Below are positions 18,651 to 26,777 of a DNA stretch of 64,000 nt, in pieces. Each line of letters begins with the position of its first letter. Within the stretch, counting starts at the first letter, position 1. The translations under genes and the position numbers were made by a program. Origin of the DNA: Elusimicrobiota bacterium (GTDB lineage: Bacteria; Elusimicrobiota; Elusimicrobia; UBA1565); the NCBI GenBank assembly GCA_041660925.1, contig JBAZVI010000010.1, positions 47,054-111,053 on the forward strand, read 5' to 3'. Under the pieces are notes generated by a model, which saw nothing but the letters and a program-made list of their open reading frames with translations, did not search any database and had not been told where the DNA came from.

Positions 18651-19970
18651 CTACGCGGATTCCCTGCCCCGCACGACGGTGCCGGCCCAGAGGTCGTGCC
18701 AGCCGCGGCGGTCGCGCTCCCAGAGCGCCCAGAGGTAGCCGAACATCACCGCGTAGCCGGAGATGAGGGAGAAGAGGGAGCGTACGAAGGCGTCCTTCCA
18801 GTCGAAGGCGGCGCCGTCCATGCGGGCGACCTCGAGCTTGAGCACGCGCTTGCCCGGGGTGGCCTTCCAGAGGCCGAGGAAGAGCGTCGAATAGAGGAGC
18901 CAGAAGAGGGGGAAGGCGACGTTCTTCCTGCGGCGCTCCGTGCGCACCGAGACGCCGTCCTCGTCGTAGAGCGTCGTGGAGTCCTCGTCGTCCTCGTCCG
19001 CGCGCTTCGACCGATGTGCGTCGACCTGAACGCCCGTCTTGTCGAGCGCGACCTTCGCGTTCTTCGCGTCGACCCGGATGCCGCCCTTGCCCAGCGTGAC
19101 CTTCGTGCCGTCGTCGCCCTCGACGTGCAGACCGTCCTTGCCGAGCTGGACCTTCGTGCCGTCCTCGCCGATGACGGTCCGCCCTTCGGCGAGCTGCGCG
19201 AGGGGGTCGTCCTTCGGGGCTTTGTAGCCGACATGCACCCGCTCGCTCTCGCCGCCGGTGAGGATGCCCACGAGCATGCCCACGAGGACGAGGTCGATGA
19301 GGACGGCGACGCCCCGGCGCCACAGAGGAGGGCGCCCGGAGGCTCCGGAGGGGACGGGGTAGGCCTTCGGCTCGGGCCCCGCGGGAGCGCCGCGCAGGGC
19401 GCTGAAGAAGCCGGCGGGACGCGGGAGGCTCTCGCCGCTGCCGACCGGGCTCTCCTTGCGCACCTTGTAGACGCGGACCTTCTCGGGGATCCCCTTGAGC
19501 TGGAGGAGGCCGACCTCGCTGGAGGGCACCTCGGTCTTGTTCATGGCGAGGTAGACGGCTTCGGTGAAGAAGACCTCGCCGGCCTTGGCGATGCTCTCGA
19601 TGCGGGCGGTGATGTTGACCGGCTCGCCGAAGACGTCGTTTTCGGCGAGGTTGACCTCGCCGGCGTTGATGGCGATGCGCACCTCGATGCGGTCGTCCTC
19701 GGGGATCTCGGCGTTGTGCTTGGAGAGGACCTCCTGGACGGCGATTCCCGCGAGGACGGCGTCGGTGGGGCTCTCGAAGACCATGAGGAAGGCGTCGCCG
19801 ATCGTTTTGATGAGTCGTCCGCCGCGCCCCTCGAGGGTCGGGAGCACGAGCTCACGGTGCTTGTCGAGGAGGGCCTGGATGTCCGAACGGCTGCGCCGGG
19901 AGGTCTTGTCGGTGAAGCCCTTGATGTCGGTGAGGAGGATGGTGAGGTGGCGGGTGACGGGCTGGGACAT
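18651..19970 (-). CDS. Class III adenylate/guanylate cyclase with RDD membrane domain
   Basis: This 439-residue protein has a cyclase catalytic domain (about 1-170): Asp15 in LLTDIKGFT and Asp59 in IGDAFLMVF are the metal ligands, and Asn119 and Arg123 in VNITARIE match the transition-state residues, so it should be active. The C-terminal half is an RDD-type module (RPPLWRRGVAVLIDLVLVG, about 209-230; TPGKRVLKLEVARMDG; a last membrane segment near 385-410). Between the first two membrane segments sits an insertion of about 100 residues made of a short acidic/glycine repeat (GEDGTKVQLGKDGLHVEGDD and onward). It probably makes cAMP or cGMP near the membrane. Confidence 0.85.
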   Translation of the reverse strand: MSQPVTRHLTILLTDIKGFTDKTSRRSRSDIQALLDKHRELVLPTLEGRGGRLIKTIGDAFLMVFESPTDAVLAGIAVQEVLSKHNAEIPEDDRIEVRIAINAGEVNLAENDVFGEPVNITARIESIAKAGEVFFTEAVYLAMNKTEVPSSEVGLLQLKGIPEKVRVYKVRKESPVGSGESLPRPAGFFSALRGAPAGPEPKAYPVPSGASGRPPLWRRGVAVLIDLVLVGMLVGILTGGESERVHVGYKAPKDDPLAQLAEGRTVIGEDGTKVQLGKDGLHVEGDDGTKVTLGKGGIRVDAKNAKVALDKTGVQVDAHRSKRADEDDEDSTTLYDEDGVSVRTERRRKNVAFPLFWLLYSTLFLGLWKATPGKRVLKLEVARMDGAAFDWKDAFVRSLFSLISGYAVMFGYLWALWERDRRGWHDLWAGTVVRGRESA

Positions 19971-20010
19971 GGAGGCCTCTCTTAAGGGGAATCTTACTTA
20001 GTTTCGGGCG

Positions 20011-20070
20011 CCCGGTGCCTAGCTCCCCTCCCTCTTCGAGGGAGGGATCCGAATAGCGGACGGCACCGGG
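20011..20070. repeat. Nested hairpin between divergent cyclase and helicase genes
   Basis: Outer arms CCCGGTGCC (20011-20019) and GGCACCGGG (20062-20070) enclose CCTCCCTCTTCGAGGGAGG, itself a hairpin. It could be a regulatory structure or a small relative of the other palindromic repeats. Confidence 0.5.
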
Positions 20071-20101
20071 AACTTTATCGCTCCTCGATCGTAACCTCTG
20101 C

Positions 20102-22333
20102 ATGGGAGCGGCGGAGACGGACGGACGGATCCTCCGGGGAGGGGCGGAGTGCGCGGCCCTCGCGGTCGCGCGCAAGCTCCTGACGCGCTCGCGCCGCGCT
20201 CCGCGCCGGCGCCGGCTCGAGCTCGCGCTGCTCGCGAGCGCCGACCTTGCGGGCCTGCCGCTCTCGTCGCTGCCGCGCTGGCGGGTCTGGGGCGCGCCGG
20301 GAGAGGGGCCGCGCGCGCAGCGCGCCCGGGAGGCTCAGGAGGCGCTCGACGGCCTGCGCCGCCTGCTCAGGGAGCTCTGCCGACTCTATAGGGTCCCGCT
20401 CGAGGAGGAGGGCCCGGAGAGGGCGGTGACGGCCCTTCGGCTGAGCTCGGGGCTTCGGATGAGTTCGCTGCGGGGGTGGACGGCTCCTCCGGGCCGCGCC
20501 CGCGCCGCGGCGCCGGAGCGCGCCGACCTCGAGTACCTGCTCTGGCTCGTCTTCGGGAAGCCCGCCTTCCGGCCCGGGCAGGCCGAGGCGGTCTCCCGCC
20601 TGCTGAGGGGAGAGGACGTCTTCGCGGTGCTGCCGGCCGGCGGAGGGAAGTCGCTGGTCTACCAGCTCGCGGGCCTGCTGCGGCCGGGCGCCGCGCTCGT
20701 CCTCGAGCCCACCCTCGCGCTCATAGAGGACCAGCTGAGGACGCTCGCCGGAGCCGGCATCGACTCCGCCGAGGCCCTCACCGGGGAGTCCAGCGGCTCG
20801 CCGGAGGGGGCGCGCGCGCTCGCGCGGCTGCTGCGCGGCGACTGCTCCTTCTTCTTCGTCTCCCCCGAGCGCCTGCAGACGCCGGGCTTCCGCCGCGTCC
20901 TCGCGCGCGTCGCGGCCGGCCCGGGCCTCGCGCTGGCGGCCGTCGACGAGGCGCACTGCGTCTCGGAGTGGGGGCACGACTTCCGCGTCCCCTACCTGCG
21001 CATCGCCGCCGCACTCGGCGAGCGCCCGCCGCTGGCCGCTCTCAGCGCGACCGCTCCCGCGCCCGTGCGCGCCGACGTCCTGCGCCGGCTGGCGATGGCT
21101 CCGGGGAGCGTCGTCGAAGCGGCCGGTCCCGGCGCCGCCCTCCCGCGCGTGCGCATCCTGCGCTGCCGCGAGGACGAGAAGCCCGCGCGGCTGCGCGCCA
21201 TCCTGGGCGGGGGCGGAGGGGGGATCGTCTTCTGCCCCCACGCGCTCGGAGCGCACGGCGCCGCCGGCGTCGCGGGCGCCCTGCGCGCGGAGGGCTTCGC
21301 GCCGCTCCTCTACCACGGGCGTCCGCCGGCCGGCGTCGAGGTTCCGGCCTGGCGCGCGGAGCTGCGCGCGGCGTCCGCCGCCTTCGGCTCGGGCGAGGAG
21401 GCGCTGCTCGTCGCGACGAAGGCGTTCGGCCTGGGAGTGGACCGGCCGGGCGTGCGGCGCACCGTGCACTACGGGCTGCCCTCCTCGCCCGAGGCCTTCC
21501 GGCAGGAGGCCGCGCGGGCCGGGCGCGACGGGCGCGTCCCCGAGGCCTGGGTGCTCTTCCGCGTGGACGGGGAGCGGCGCGCGCGGCGCTGGCTCGACCC
21601 GGCGTTCCCGCATGCGCGTTTGCGGGCGGAGGTGGAGGCGGCCGATCCCGCGCGGGACGACGACGTCCTGCGCCTGCTGCGCCTGCATCTGGGCGGGTTC
21701 CGGGGAGCGGACCGCGAGCTCGACGACGTGCGCGAGCTCCTCGAGCGGCTCGGGGAGCCCTTCCGCGCGGGGCCGCGGCGGCTGCGTCTGCCGGGGCAGC
21801 ACCGGCCGCTCGTCGAGCGCGCTCTTCAGCGGCTGCTCGAGGGCGGGGCGGCCGTCGACTGGCTCGTCGACTACCGGCGCGAGGAGTACCGCGTCGTCCT
21901 CGGCGGGGCGGCCCCGGCGGAGCTCGAGGCCGCGCTCGCGCGCGAGGCGCAGCTGCTGGGGACGACGCCTCCCCCCGCGGGGGGCTGGCCCGCGGAGCCG
22001 CGGGCGCGGGCGCAGGAGGCGGCGCGGCGCGCGGCGGGGCTGGTCTACGCGGTCGTGGAGCCGGCGCGGCGGGCGGCGCTGGGGGCGGCGGTGCGGGCCT
22101 GTCTGGAGGAGGACGCGGGGGCCCTGCTGGGGGCTCAGATCCCGGCGGCGGCGCGGGAGAAGAAGTCGGTCGGGTCCGAGGAGGAGCCGAGGTCCGGCGG
22201 CTCGGCCGGCGGCTTCACCTTCCAGCCGAGGTCGTGGAGCATCTGGAAGAAGGCGTTGAAGAACGCGGCGATGAGGGGCTGGAGCATGAAGCCGACGTTC
22301 TCGAAGTTGTTGTTCTCCGCGTTCGAGGTGTAG
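20102..22333 (+). CDS. RecQ-like ATP-dependent DNA helicase
   Basis: This is a superfamily 2 helicase of 743 residues with FRPGQAEAV (Q-motif region), AVLPAGGGKSLVYQL (Walker A, about 175-189), VDEAHCVSEWGHDFR (DEAH box, about 281), ALSATA and EAARAGRDG (motif VI). The roughly 140-residue N-terminal extension is arginine-rich with no known domain. No clear RecQ zinc cysteines and no HRDC domain are seen. The last 66 codons (22135-22333) lie antisense to the end of the PLD gene and look like read-through, so the functional protein may effectively end near residue 680. A role in DNA repair or recombination is likely. Confidence 0.75.
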   Translation: MGAAETDGRILRGGAECAALAVARKLLTRSRRAPRRRRLELALLASADLAGLPLSSLPRWRVWGAPGEGPRAQRAREAQEALDGLRRLLRELCRLYRVPLEEEGPERAVTALRLSSGLRMSSLRGWTAPPGRARAAAPERADLEYLLWLVFGKPAFRPGQAEAVSRLLRGEDVFAVLPAGGGKSLVYQLAGLLRPGAALVLEPTLALIEDQLRTLAGAGIDSAEALTGESSGSPEGARALARLLRGDCSFFFVSPERLQTPGFRRVLARVAAGPGLALAAVDEAHCVSEWGHDFRVPYLRIAAALGERPPLAALSATAPAPVRADVLRRLAMAPGSVVEAAGPGAALPRVRILRCREDEKPARLRAILGGGGGGIVFCPHALGAHGAAGVAGALRAEGFAPLLYHGRPPAGVEVPAWRAELRAASAAFGSGEEALLVATKAFGLGVDRPGVRRTVHYGLPSSPEAFRQEAARAGRDGRVPEAWVLFRVDGERRARRWLDPAFPHARLRAEVEAADPARDDDVLRLLRLHLGGFRGADRELDDVRELLERLGEPFRAGPRRLRLPGQHRPLVERALQRLLEGGAAVDWLVDYRREEYRVVLGGAAPAELEAALAREAQLLGTTPPPAGGWPAEPRARAQEAARRAAGLVYAVVEPARRAALGAAVRACLEEDAGALLGAQIPAAAREKKSVGSEEEPRSGGSAGGFTFQPRSWSIWKKALKNAAMRGWSMKPTFSKLLFSAFEV

Positions 22334-25221
22334 TTGTAGGAGCCCGAGGCCACCAGCCGTCCGTCGACGATGACGAACTTGTTGTGGTTCTTCTCGAACA
22401 TCCAGGGCCCGTGCGGGTCGGGGCCGGCGAGGAGCTTGACGTCGAAGCCGTAGTAGGCGAACCACTCGTCGAGCTTCATCATCTTCGCCTGCGAGGCGTC
22501 GAGCACGACGCGGACCGCCACGCCCCGCTCCTTGGCCTGCAGCAGGGCCTCGGCGATGGACTTCGAGTAGAAGGTGAACATCGAGAGGTCGATCGTCGAC
22601 TTCGCCGCGCCGATCGCGCGGATGATCGCGCCCTCGATGCCGCCGTCCGGGGAGGCCATCGTGCGCGGGAAGCGCTCGCCGTTGAACTCGACGGCGAGGT
22701 CGGGGTCGGCGGGGACGGGGGTCGCGGGGTCCTGTCCCGTCCACTGCTCGGCCTGGTCGACCGGCAGCGAGAGCCCCTTCATCCACTCCCAGTAGGCCTC
22801 GAGGAAGCGCACGCGCTCGACCTCGTCGGTGAAGAGGATGTTCTCGAAGTGGTTGTACTCGGCGGTGTCGGTCCAATTGAAGGAGCCGAAGAGCGTGAGG
22901 GCGTGGTCGAAGACGGCGATCTTGTTGTGCATGATGCCGTACTTGCCGGCGCCGCGGAGCGCGTGGACCGTGAAGCCCTCGTCGATGAGGGCCTGGATCT
23001 GCGCCTTGCGCTGGGGCCTGTCCCCGTCGGGGTCCTTCCCCTGCGGGAAGAGGTGCGACCAGTCGAGGATGATCTCGATGTCCACGCCGCGCGCCTTGGC
23101 GCGCCGCAGGGCCGCGAGGATCTCGTCGAGCGTGAACTCGTAGAGGGCGATGCGCAGATGGTGCTTCGTGGCGTCGATGGCCTTGGCGATGAGCGGGGCG
23201 ATGGGCGACTGGGGGCGCACCGCGGCGGCGGGCAGCTCGACCCCGTTGAAGACGACCTTGCCCGGGTCCGGCAGCCGCGGGATCGCGGGCGCGGGGGGCA
23301 GCGGCGCGTGCTCGATCTGGAGCTCGGCGAGCAGCTCGGCGTCGGTCGGCAGGACGGGCTCCGCGGAGGGCGCCGCGAGCTTCGTCGCCCGGCGCATCCG
23401 GTAGAGGTCCGCGAAATAGGCGGCGAAGAGCTCGACGTCCTCCTTCTCGGTCAGGAAGTGGCCGTTCTCGAAGCTCATGCTGAAGCCGTTCTTCGTCCAG
23501 TTCATCGAGCCCGACTGCAGGAGGCTCCCGTCGATCACCATGAACTGGTTGTTGTTGCGGCCCGGGTTCTTGGGGTCGGTCGTGGGGCCGGCGATGACCT
23601 TCACCGCCGCGCCGTGGTAGGCGAGCCACTGGGCGTAGGGCTTCATGTACTCGCGCTCGGCCTGGCCCTTGTCCAGGAGGAGGCGGACCTTCACCTGGCG
23701 GTCGAGCGCGCGCTTGAGCGCCTCGGCGACCCGGGTCGAGCGGAGGGTGAACATGGCGACGTCGATGCTCTCCTGGGCGGCGTCGATGGCCTTCACGGTC
23801 CAGTCCTCGGCCTCGCCGCCGGGGGAGAAGAAGTACGCGGGCAGCGAGGTCCCGTTGAACTTCACCGGGAGGGAGGCGTCTTTGGGCGGCGCCGGGGCCG
23901 TCTTCGGCCACTTCCAGTCGTGCGCCTTCTCATAAGGGAGGGACTGGGAGATCATGTAGTCCCAGAAGCGGCGCAGGCCTTCGACGCGGTGGGGGTCGTC
24001 GGAGAACTGGGTGGCGTCGAACTCGTTGCCCTCGGAGTCGGGGATCCAGCGGCCGGAGCCGAAGACCGCGAGCTTGTCGTCGACGACCGCGAACTTGCTG
24101 TGCTGGAGGCCGTAGACCCAGAGGCCCGAGACCACCGAGATGTCGAAGTCCTCGTTGGCCAGGAGCTGGAGCTGGGTGTCGCGGCGCGAGGCCCACTCGG
24201 GGTGGCCGGGCCTGGTCGGGAACATGTTGTCGACGGCGACGATGATGCGGACCTTCACTCCGCGGGCCTTGGCCCGGCGCAGGGCGCGGAAGACGCCGTG
24301 CATGCGGAACTCGGCGAAGGCGATGACGACCTCGGTCTGCGCGGCGTCGATGGCCTCGACGATCTTGGACTCGAGCTTTCCCGAAGGGCGCAGCGCGACG
24401 GCCGGGAAGTCGTGCCCGTTGTAGGTGACCGTGCGCGCCTCGTAGACCGGGGCGACGGCCTCGGGGTCGAGGCTCTGCTCGACGACGCCGCGGCGGTTCG
24501 CGCCGCTGTAGGCGCGCAGCCCGGGGGCGCGGCGCTCCGAGAGCGTCCCGAAGGAGCTTCGGGAACCCCCGCGCGAGTCCGAGACGGCGACCGTTCCCTC
24601 CAGGGTGCCGGCCTCGCTGAAGACCTTGCGCTCGAAGTAGCGCTCGGCGCCGGCGCGCTGGGCGGTGAGGGAGTCGTCGGAGGAGGGGAGGGCGAGCTGG
24701 GCGCCCAGGCGGCCGAGCGCGGGCAGGAAGCGCCGCGCGGAGAGGACTCCCGAGAGCGCGGCGGAGATCTGCGTCATCCGGCGGCTCACGGAGCTCCGGC
24801 GGACCGGGGAGACGCGCAGCTGGTCGGGATGGACGGGGGAGGCCTCGGGGTTCGGGGCCGCGGTCGGGGACTGAGAGTCCCCGACCCCCTCACCCCCCGC
24901 TACCCCCTCTCCCATGGGATGGGCGAGGGGGCCGGAGGGGATGGACGCGGCCGAGGCGGCGGGCTGGGCGGCGGTGTTCAGGGCGGGGGCGGCCGGCAGC
25001 TCGATAGAGGGGGAGACGGCGAGGTTCGGAGCGGGGAGAGCGAGGGGGGTTCCGGCGCCGGAGATGTTCAGGGGGACGCTCAGCGCGGTCCCGGCGGCGA
25101 CGGGAACGACCCCCGCGACGGAGCTCGGGGCCGTCGGGGCGATGGAGCGCGCGAGCTGGGCCGGAGCGGCGGACTCCAGCAGCAGGACGAGCGCGAGGGA
25201 GAGCGACAGAATGCGCCTCAT
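22135..25221 (-). CDS. Secreted phospholipase D-like protein with four PLD modules
   Basis: The start at 25221 gives MRRILSLSLALVLLLESAAP, a signal peptide; a longer frame to 25296 would hide it. The product has 1,028 residues. After a low-complexity region (to about 260) come four units, each opening with a short block (YNGHDFPAV, FNGTSLPAY, FNGVELPAA, FNGERFPRT) followed by a PLD half-domain. HxKxxxxD motifs are intact in units 1 (HSKFAVVD), 3 (HNKIAVFD) and 4 (HNKFVIVD). Unit 2 has NNQFMVID, losing both catalytic His and Lys. Since two HKD motifs normally build one site, units 3 and 4 may form the active pair. A palindromic repeat encodes HPMGEGVAGGEG near residue 102. Possible phosphodiesterase or nuclease outside the cytoplasm. 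Confidence 0.8.
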   Translation of the reverse strand: MRRILSLSLALVLLLESAAPAQLARSIAPTAPSSVAGVVPVAAGTALSVPLNISGAGTPLALPAPNLAVSPSIELPAAPALNTAAQPAASAASIPSGPLAHPMGEGVAGGEGVGDSQSPTAAPNPEASPVHPDQLRVSPVRRSSVSRRMTQISAALSGVLSARRFLPALGRLGAQLALPSSDDSLTAQRAGAERYFERKVFSEAGTLEGTVAVSDSRGGSRSSFGTLSERRAPGLRAYSGANRRGVVEQSLDPEAVAPVYEARTVTYNGHDFPAVALRPSGKLESKIVEAIDAAQTEVVIAFAEFRMHGVFRALRRAKARGVKVRIIVAVDNMFPTRPGHPEWASRRDTQLQLLANEDFDISVVSGLWVYGLQHSKFAVVDDKLAVFGSGRWIPDSEGNEFDATQFSDDPHRVEGLRRFWDYMISQSLPYEKAHDWKWPKTAPAPPKDASLPVKFNGTSLPAYFFSPGGEAEDWTVKAIDAAQESIDVAMFTLRSTRVAEALKRALDRQVKVRLLLDKGQAEREYMKPYAQWLAYHGAAVKVIAGPTTDPKNPGRNNNQFMVIDGSLLQSGSMNWTKNGFSMSFENGHFLTEKEDVELFAAYFADLYRMRRATKLAAPSAEPVLPTDAELLAELQIEHAPLPPAPAIPRLPDPGKVVFNGVELPAAAVRPQSPIAPLIAKAIDATKHHLRIALYEFTLDEILAALRRAKARGVDIEIILDWSHLFPQGKDPDGDRPQRKAQIQALIDEGFTVHALRGAGKYGIMHNKIAVFDHALTLFGSFNWTDTAEYNHFENILFTDEVERVRFLEAYWEWMKGLSLPVDQAEQWTGQDPATPVPADPDLAVEFNGERFPRTMASPDGGIEGAIIRAIGAAKSTIDLSMFTFYSKSIAEALLQAKERGVAVRVVLDASQAKMMKLDEWFAYYGFDVKLLAGPDPHGPWMFEKNHNKFVIVDGRLVASGSYNYTSNAENNNFENVGFMLQPLIAAFFNAFFQMLHDLGWKVKPPAEPPDLGSSSDPTDFFSRAAAGI
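24888..24942. repeat. REP-like repeat inside the PLD coding sequence
   Basis: A CCCTCACC...CCCTCTCCCATGGGATGGGCGAGGGGG segment resembles the repeat at 60648-60684. It is read in frame as a Pro/Gly-rich linker of the PLD protein. Confidence 0.45.
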
Positions 25222-25289
25222 CCTTATTAGGGTAGCCCACGATGGGGGAGGCCCACAGGTGCCGAGGGCCCATTCAAGGGTAGGCAGAC

Positions 25290-25309
25290 GGCCCAAGCCG
25301 GCCTGGGCC
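25290..25309 (+). promoter_or_regulatory. Hairpin upstream of the tryptophanase leader
   Basis: GGCCCA (25290-25295) pairs with TGGGCC (25304-25309) and is followed by TTT, seven bases before the leader-peptide ATG. It could be a weak attenuator or mRNA structure. Confidence 0.3.
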
Positions 25310-25315
25310 TTTCAG

Positions 25316-25381
25316 ATGGCTATCCTCATACGCATCAAATGCTTTAAAACAGGGTGGTTTTTTGACATGATGGATATCTAG
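25316..25381 (+). CDS. Candidate TnaC-like leader peptide of tryptophanase
   Basis: A 21-codon open frame runs from ATG at 25316 to TAG at 25381, nine bases before the tryptophanase ATG. It begins MAILIRIK and contains KTGWFFDMMD, with a single Trp at position 14. E. coli TnaC is 24 residues, begins MNILHICV and contains SKWFNIDN around its critical Trp12. The similar length, MxIL start and Lys..Trp-Phe..Asp core directly upstream of the same enzyme make it a good candidate for a tryptophan-sensing stalling peptide. Its stop codon overlaps the AGGAGG of the enzyme gene, so control might act by translational coupling rather than Rho as in E. coli. It lacks an obvious Shine-Dalgarno and the Pro24 stop context. 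The resemblance could be chance. Confidence 0.45.
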   Translation: MAILIRIKCFKTGWFFDMMDI

Positions 25382-25390
25382 GAGGCCGTG

Positions 25391-26773
25391 ATGAACTGGG
25401 AGTGGAAGACGATCATCGAGCCGTTCAAGATCAAGTGCGTGGAGCCCCTCGGCTTCACGACCCGCGCCGAGCGCGACGGCATCCTCCGCGAGGCGGGCTA
25501 CAACCTCTTCAACGTCCCGGCCGACAAAGTCCTCATCGACCTCCTGACCGATTCCGGCACCTCCGCCATGTCCGCCGAGCAGTGGGCGGGCATCATGCGC
25601 GGCGACGAGTCCTACGCGGGCGCCCGCAGCTTCTTCGTCTTCGAGCGCGCCGTGCGCGAGCTGACCGGCCTGCGCGAGGTCATCCCCGTCCACCAGGGCC
25701 GCGCGGCCGAGCGCATCCTCTTCTCCATCCTCGGCGGCAAGGGCAAGACGGTCATCGCGAACTCCCACTTCGACACGACCCGCGCCAACGTCGAGGTCTC
25801 GGGCGCCGAGGCCCTCGACCTCCCCGCCCCCGGGGCCCTGCGCTTCGACCAGCCGGGCGCCTTCAAGGGCGACATGGACGTCCACGCGCTCGAGACGAAG
25901 ATCCGGGAGATCGGCGTCGCGAAGATCCCGATGGTCATCATGACGGTGACCAACAACTCGCTGGGCGGCCAGCCGGTCTCCATGCGCAACCTGCGCGAGG
26001 TCTCCGAGATCTGCCGGCGCCACCGCATCCCGGTCTTCCTCGACTGCGCCCGCTTCGCCGAGAACGCCTGGTTCATCAAGAAGCGCGAGCCCGGCTACTC
26101 CACCCGCTCGGCGCGCGAGATCGCGCGCGAGATGTTCTCCTACGTCGACGGCTGCATGATGAGCGCCAAGAAGGACGCGCTCGTCAACATGGGCGGCTTC
26201 CTCGCGCTCAACGACCCCGACCTCGCGCGCCGCTGCCGCGAGGTGCTCATCATCGGCGAGGGCTTCCTCACCTACGGCGGGCTCTCCGGCCGCGACCTCG
26301 AGGCCATGGCCATCGGCCTCCATGAGGTGCTCGACGAGGAATACCTCCAGTACCGCATCCGCTCGACCGAGTACCTCGGCGACGGCCTGCGCAAGGCCGG
26401 CATCCCCATCGTCGAGCCCCCCGGCGGCCACGGCGTCTACATCGACGCCAAACGCCTGCTGCCCCACATCCCGCCCTCCCAGTTCCCGGCGCAGACGCTG
26501 ACCTGCGAGCTCTACCTCGCCGGCGGCATCCGCGGCGTCGAGATCGGCTCGCTGATGTTCGGGCACGAGAAGGACGGGGTCTTCCAGGGCGCCCCGATGG
26601 AGCTCGTGCGCCTCGCCATCCCGCGGCGCGTGTACACCCAGAGCCACATCGACTACGTCATCGAGGTGGGCGCCGACATCGCGAAGCGCGCCAAGAGCCT
26701 CAAGGGGCTGCGCCTCGTCGACGCGCCCGAGCACCTGCGCCACTTCATGGCGCGCCTGGCGGTGGCGGCCTGA
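25391..26773 (+). CDS. tnaA: Tryptophanase (tryptophan indole-lyase)
   Basis: This 460-residue PLP enzyme of the beta-eliminating lyase family would convert tryptophan to indole, pyruvate and ammonia. AGGAGG lies 5 bases before the ATG; the in-frame GTG at 25388 is too close. The PLP lysine is Lys261 in MSAKKDALV, preceded by the general base Lys260. Two features favour tryptophanase over tyrosine phenol-lyase: Asp128 in HFDTT (tyrosine phenol-lyase has FTTT) and GVEIGS where the phenol-lyase has an arginine (MERG). LDCARFAENAWFIKKRE and LLPHIPPSQFPAQ also follow E. coli TnaA. No tryptophan permease is adjacent. Confidence 0.82.
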   Translation: MNWEWKTIIEPFKIKCVEPLGFTTRAERDGILREAGYNLFNVPADKVLIDLLTDSGTSAMSAEQWAGIMRGDESYAGARSFFVFERAVRELTGLREVIPVHQGRAAERILFSILGGKGKTVIANSHFDTTRANVEVSGAEALDLPAPGALRFDQPGAFKGDMDVHALETKIREIGVAKIPMVIMTVTNNSLGGQPVSMRNLREVSEICRRHRIPVFLDCARFAENAWFIKKREPGYSTRSAREIAREMFSYVDGCMMSAKKDALVNMGGFLALNDPDLARRCREVLIIGEGFLTYGGLSGRDLEAMAIGLHEVLDEEYLQYRIRSTEYLGDGLRKAGIPIVEPPGGHGVYIDAKRLLPHIPPSQFPAQTLTCELYLAGGIRGVEIGSLMFGHEKDGVFQGAPMELVRLAIPRRVYTQSHIDYVIEVGADIAKRAKSLKGLRLVDAPEHLRHFMARLAVAA

Positions 26774-26777
26774 AACG

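Noticed and set aside
20075..25230. Very long open frames on the strand opposite the helicase and PLD genes (up to about 1,580 codons).
   Set aside because: They are low-complexity Arg/Ala/Gly/Glu translations mirroring GC-rich codons of the real genes and show no domain motifs.
25222..25296. A 25-codon N-terminal extension of the PLD protein.
   Set aside because: It precedes a clear signal peptide and lacks a ribosome-binding site.
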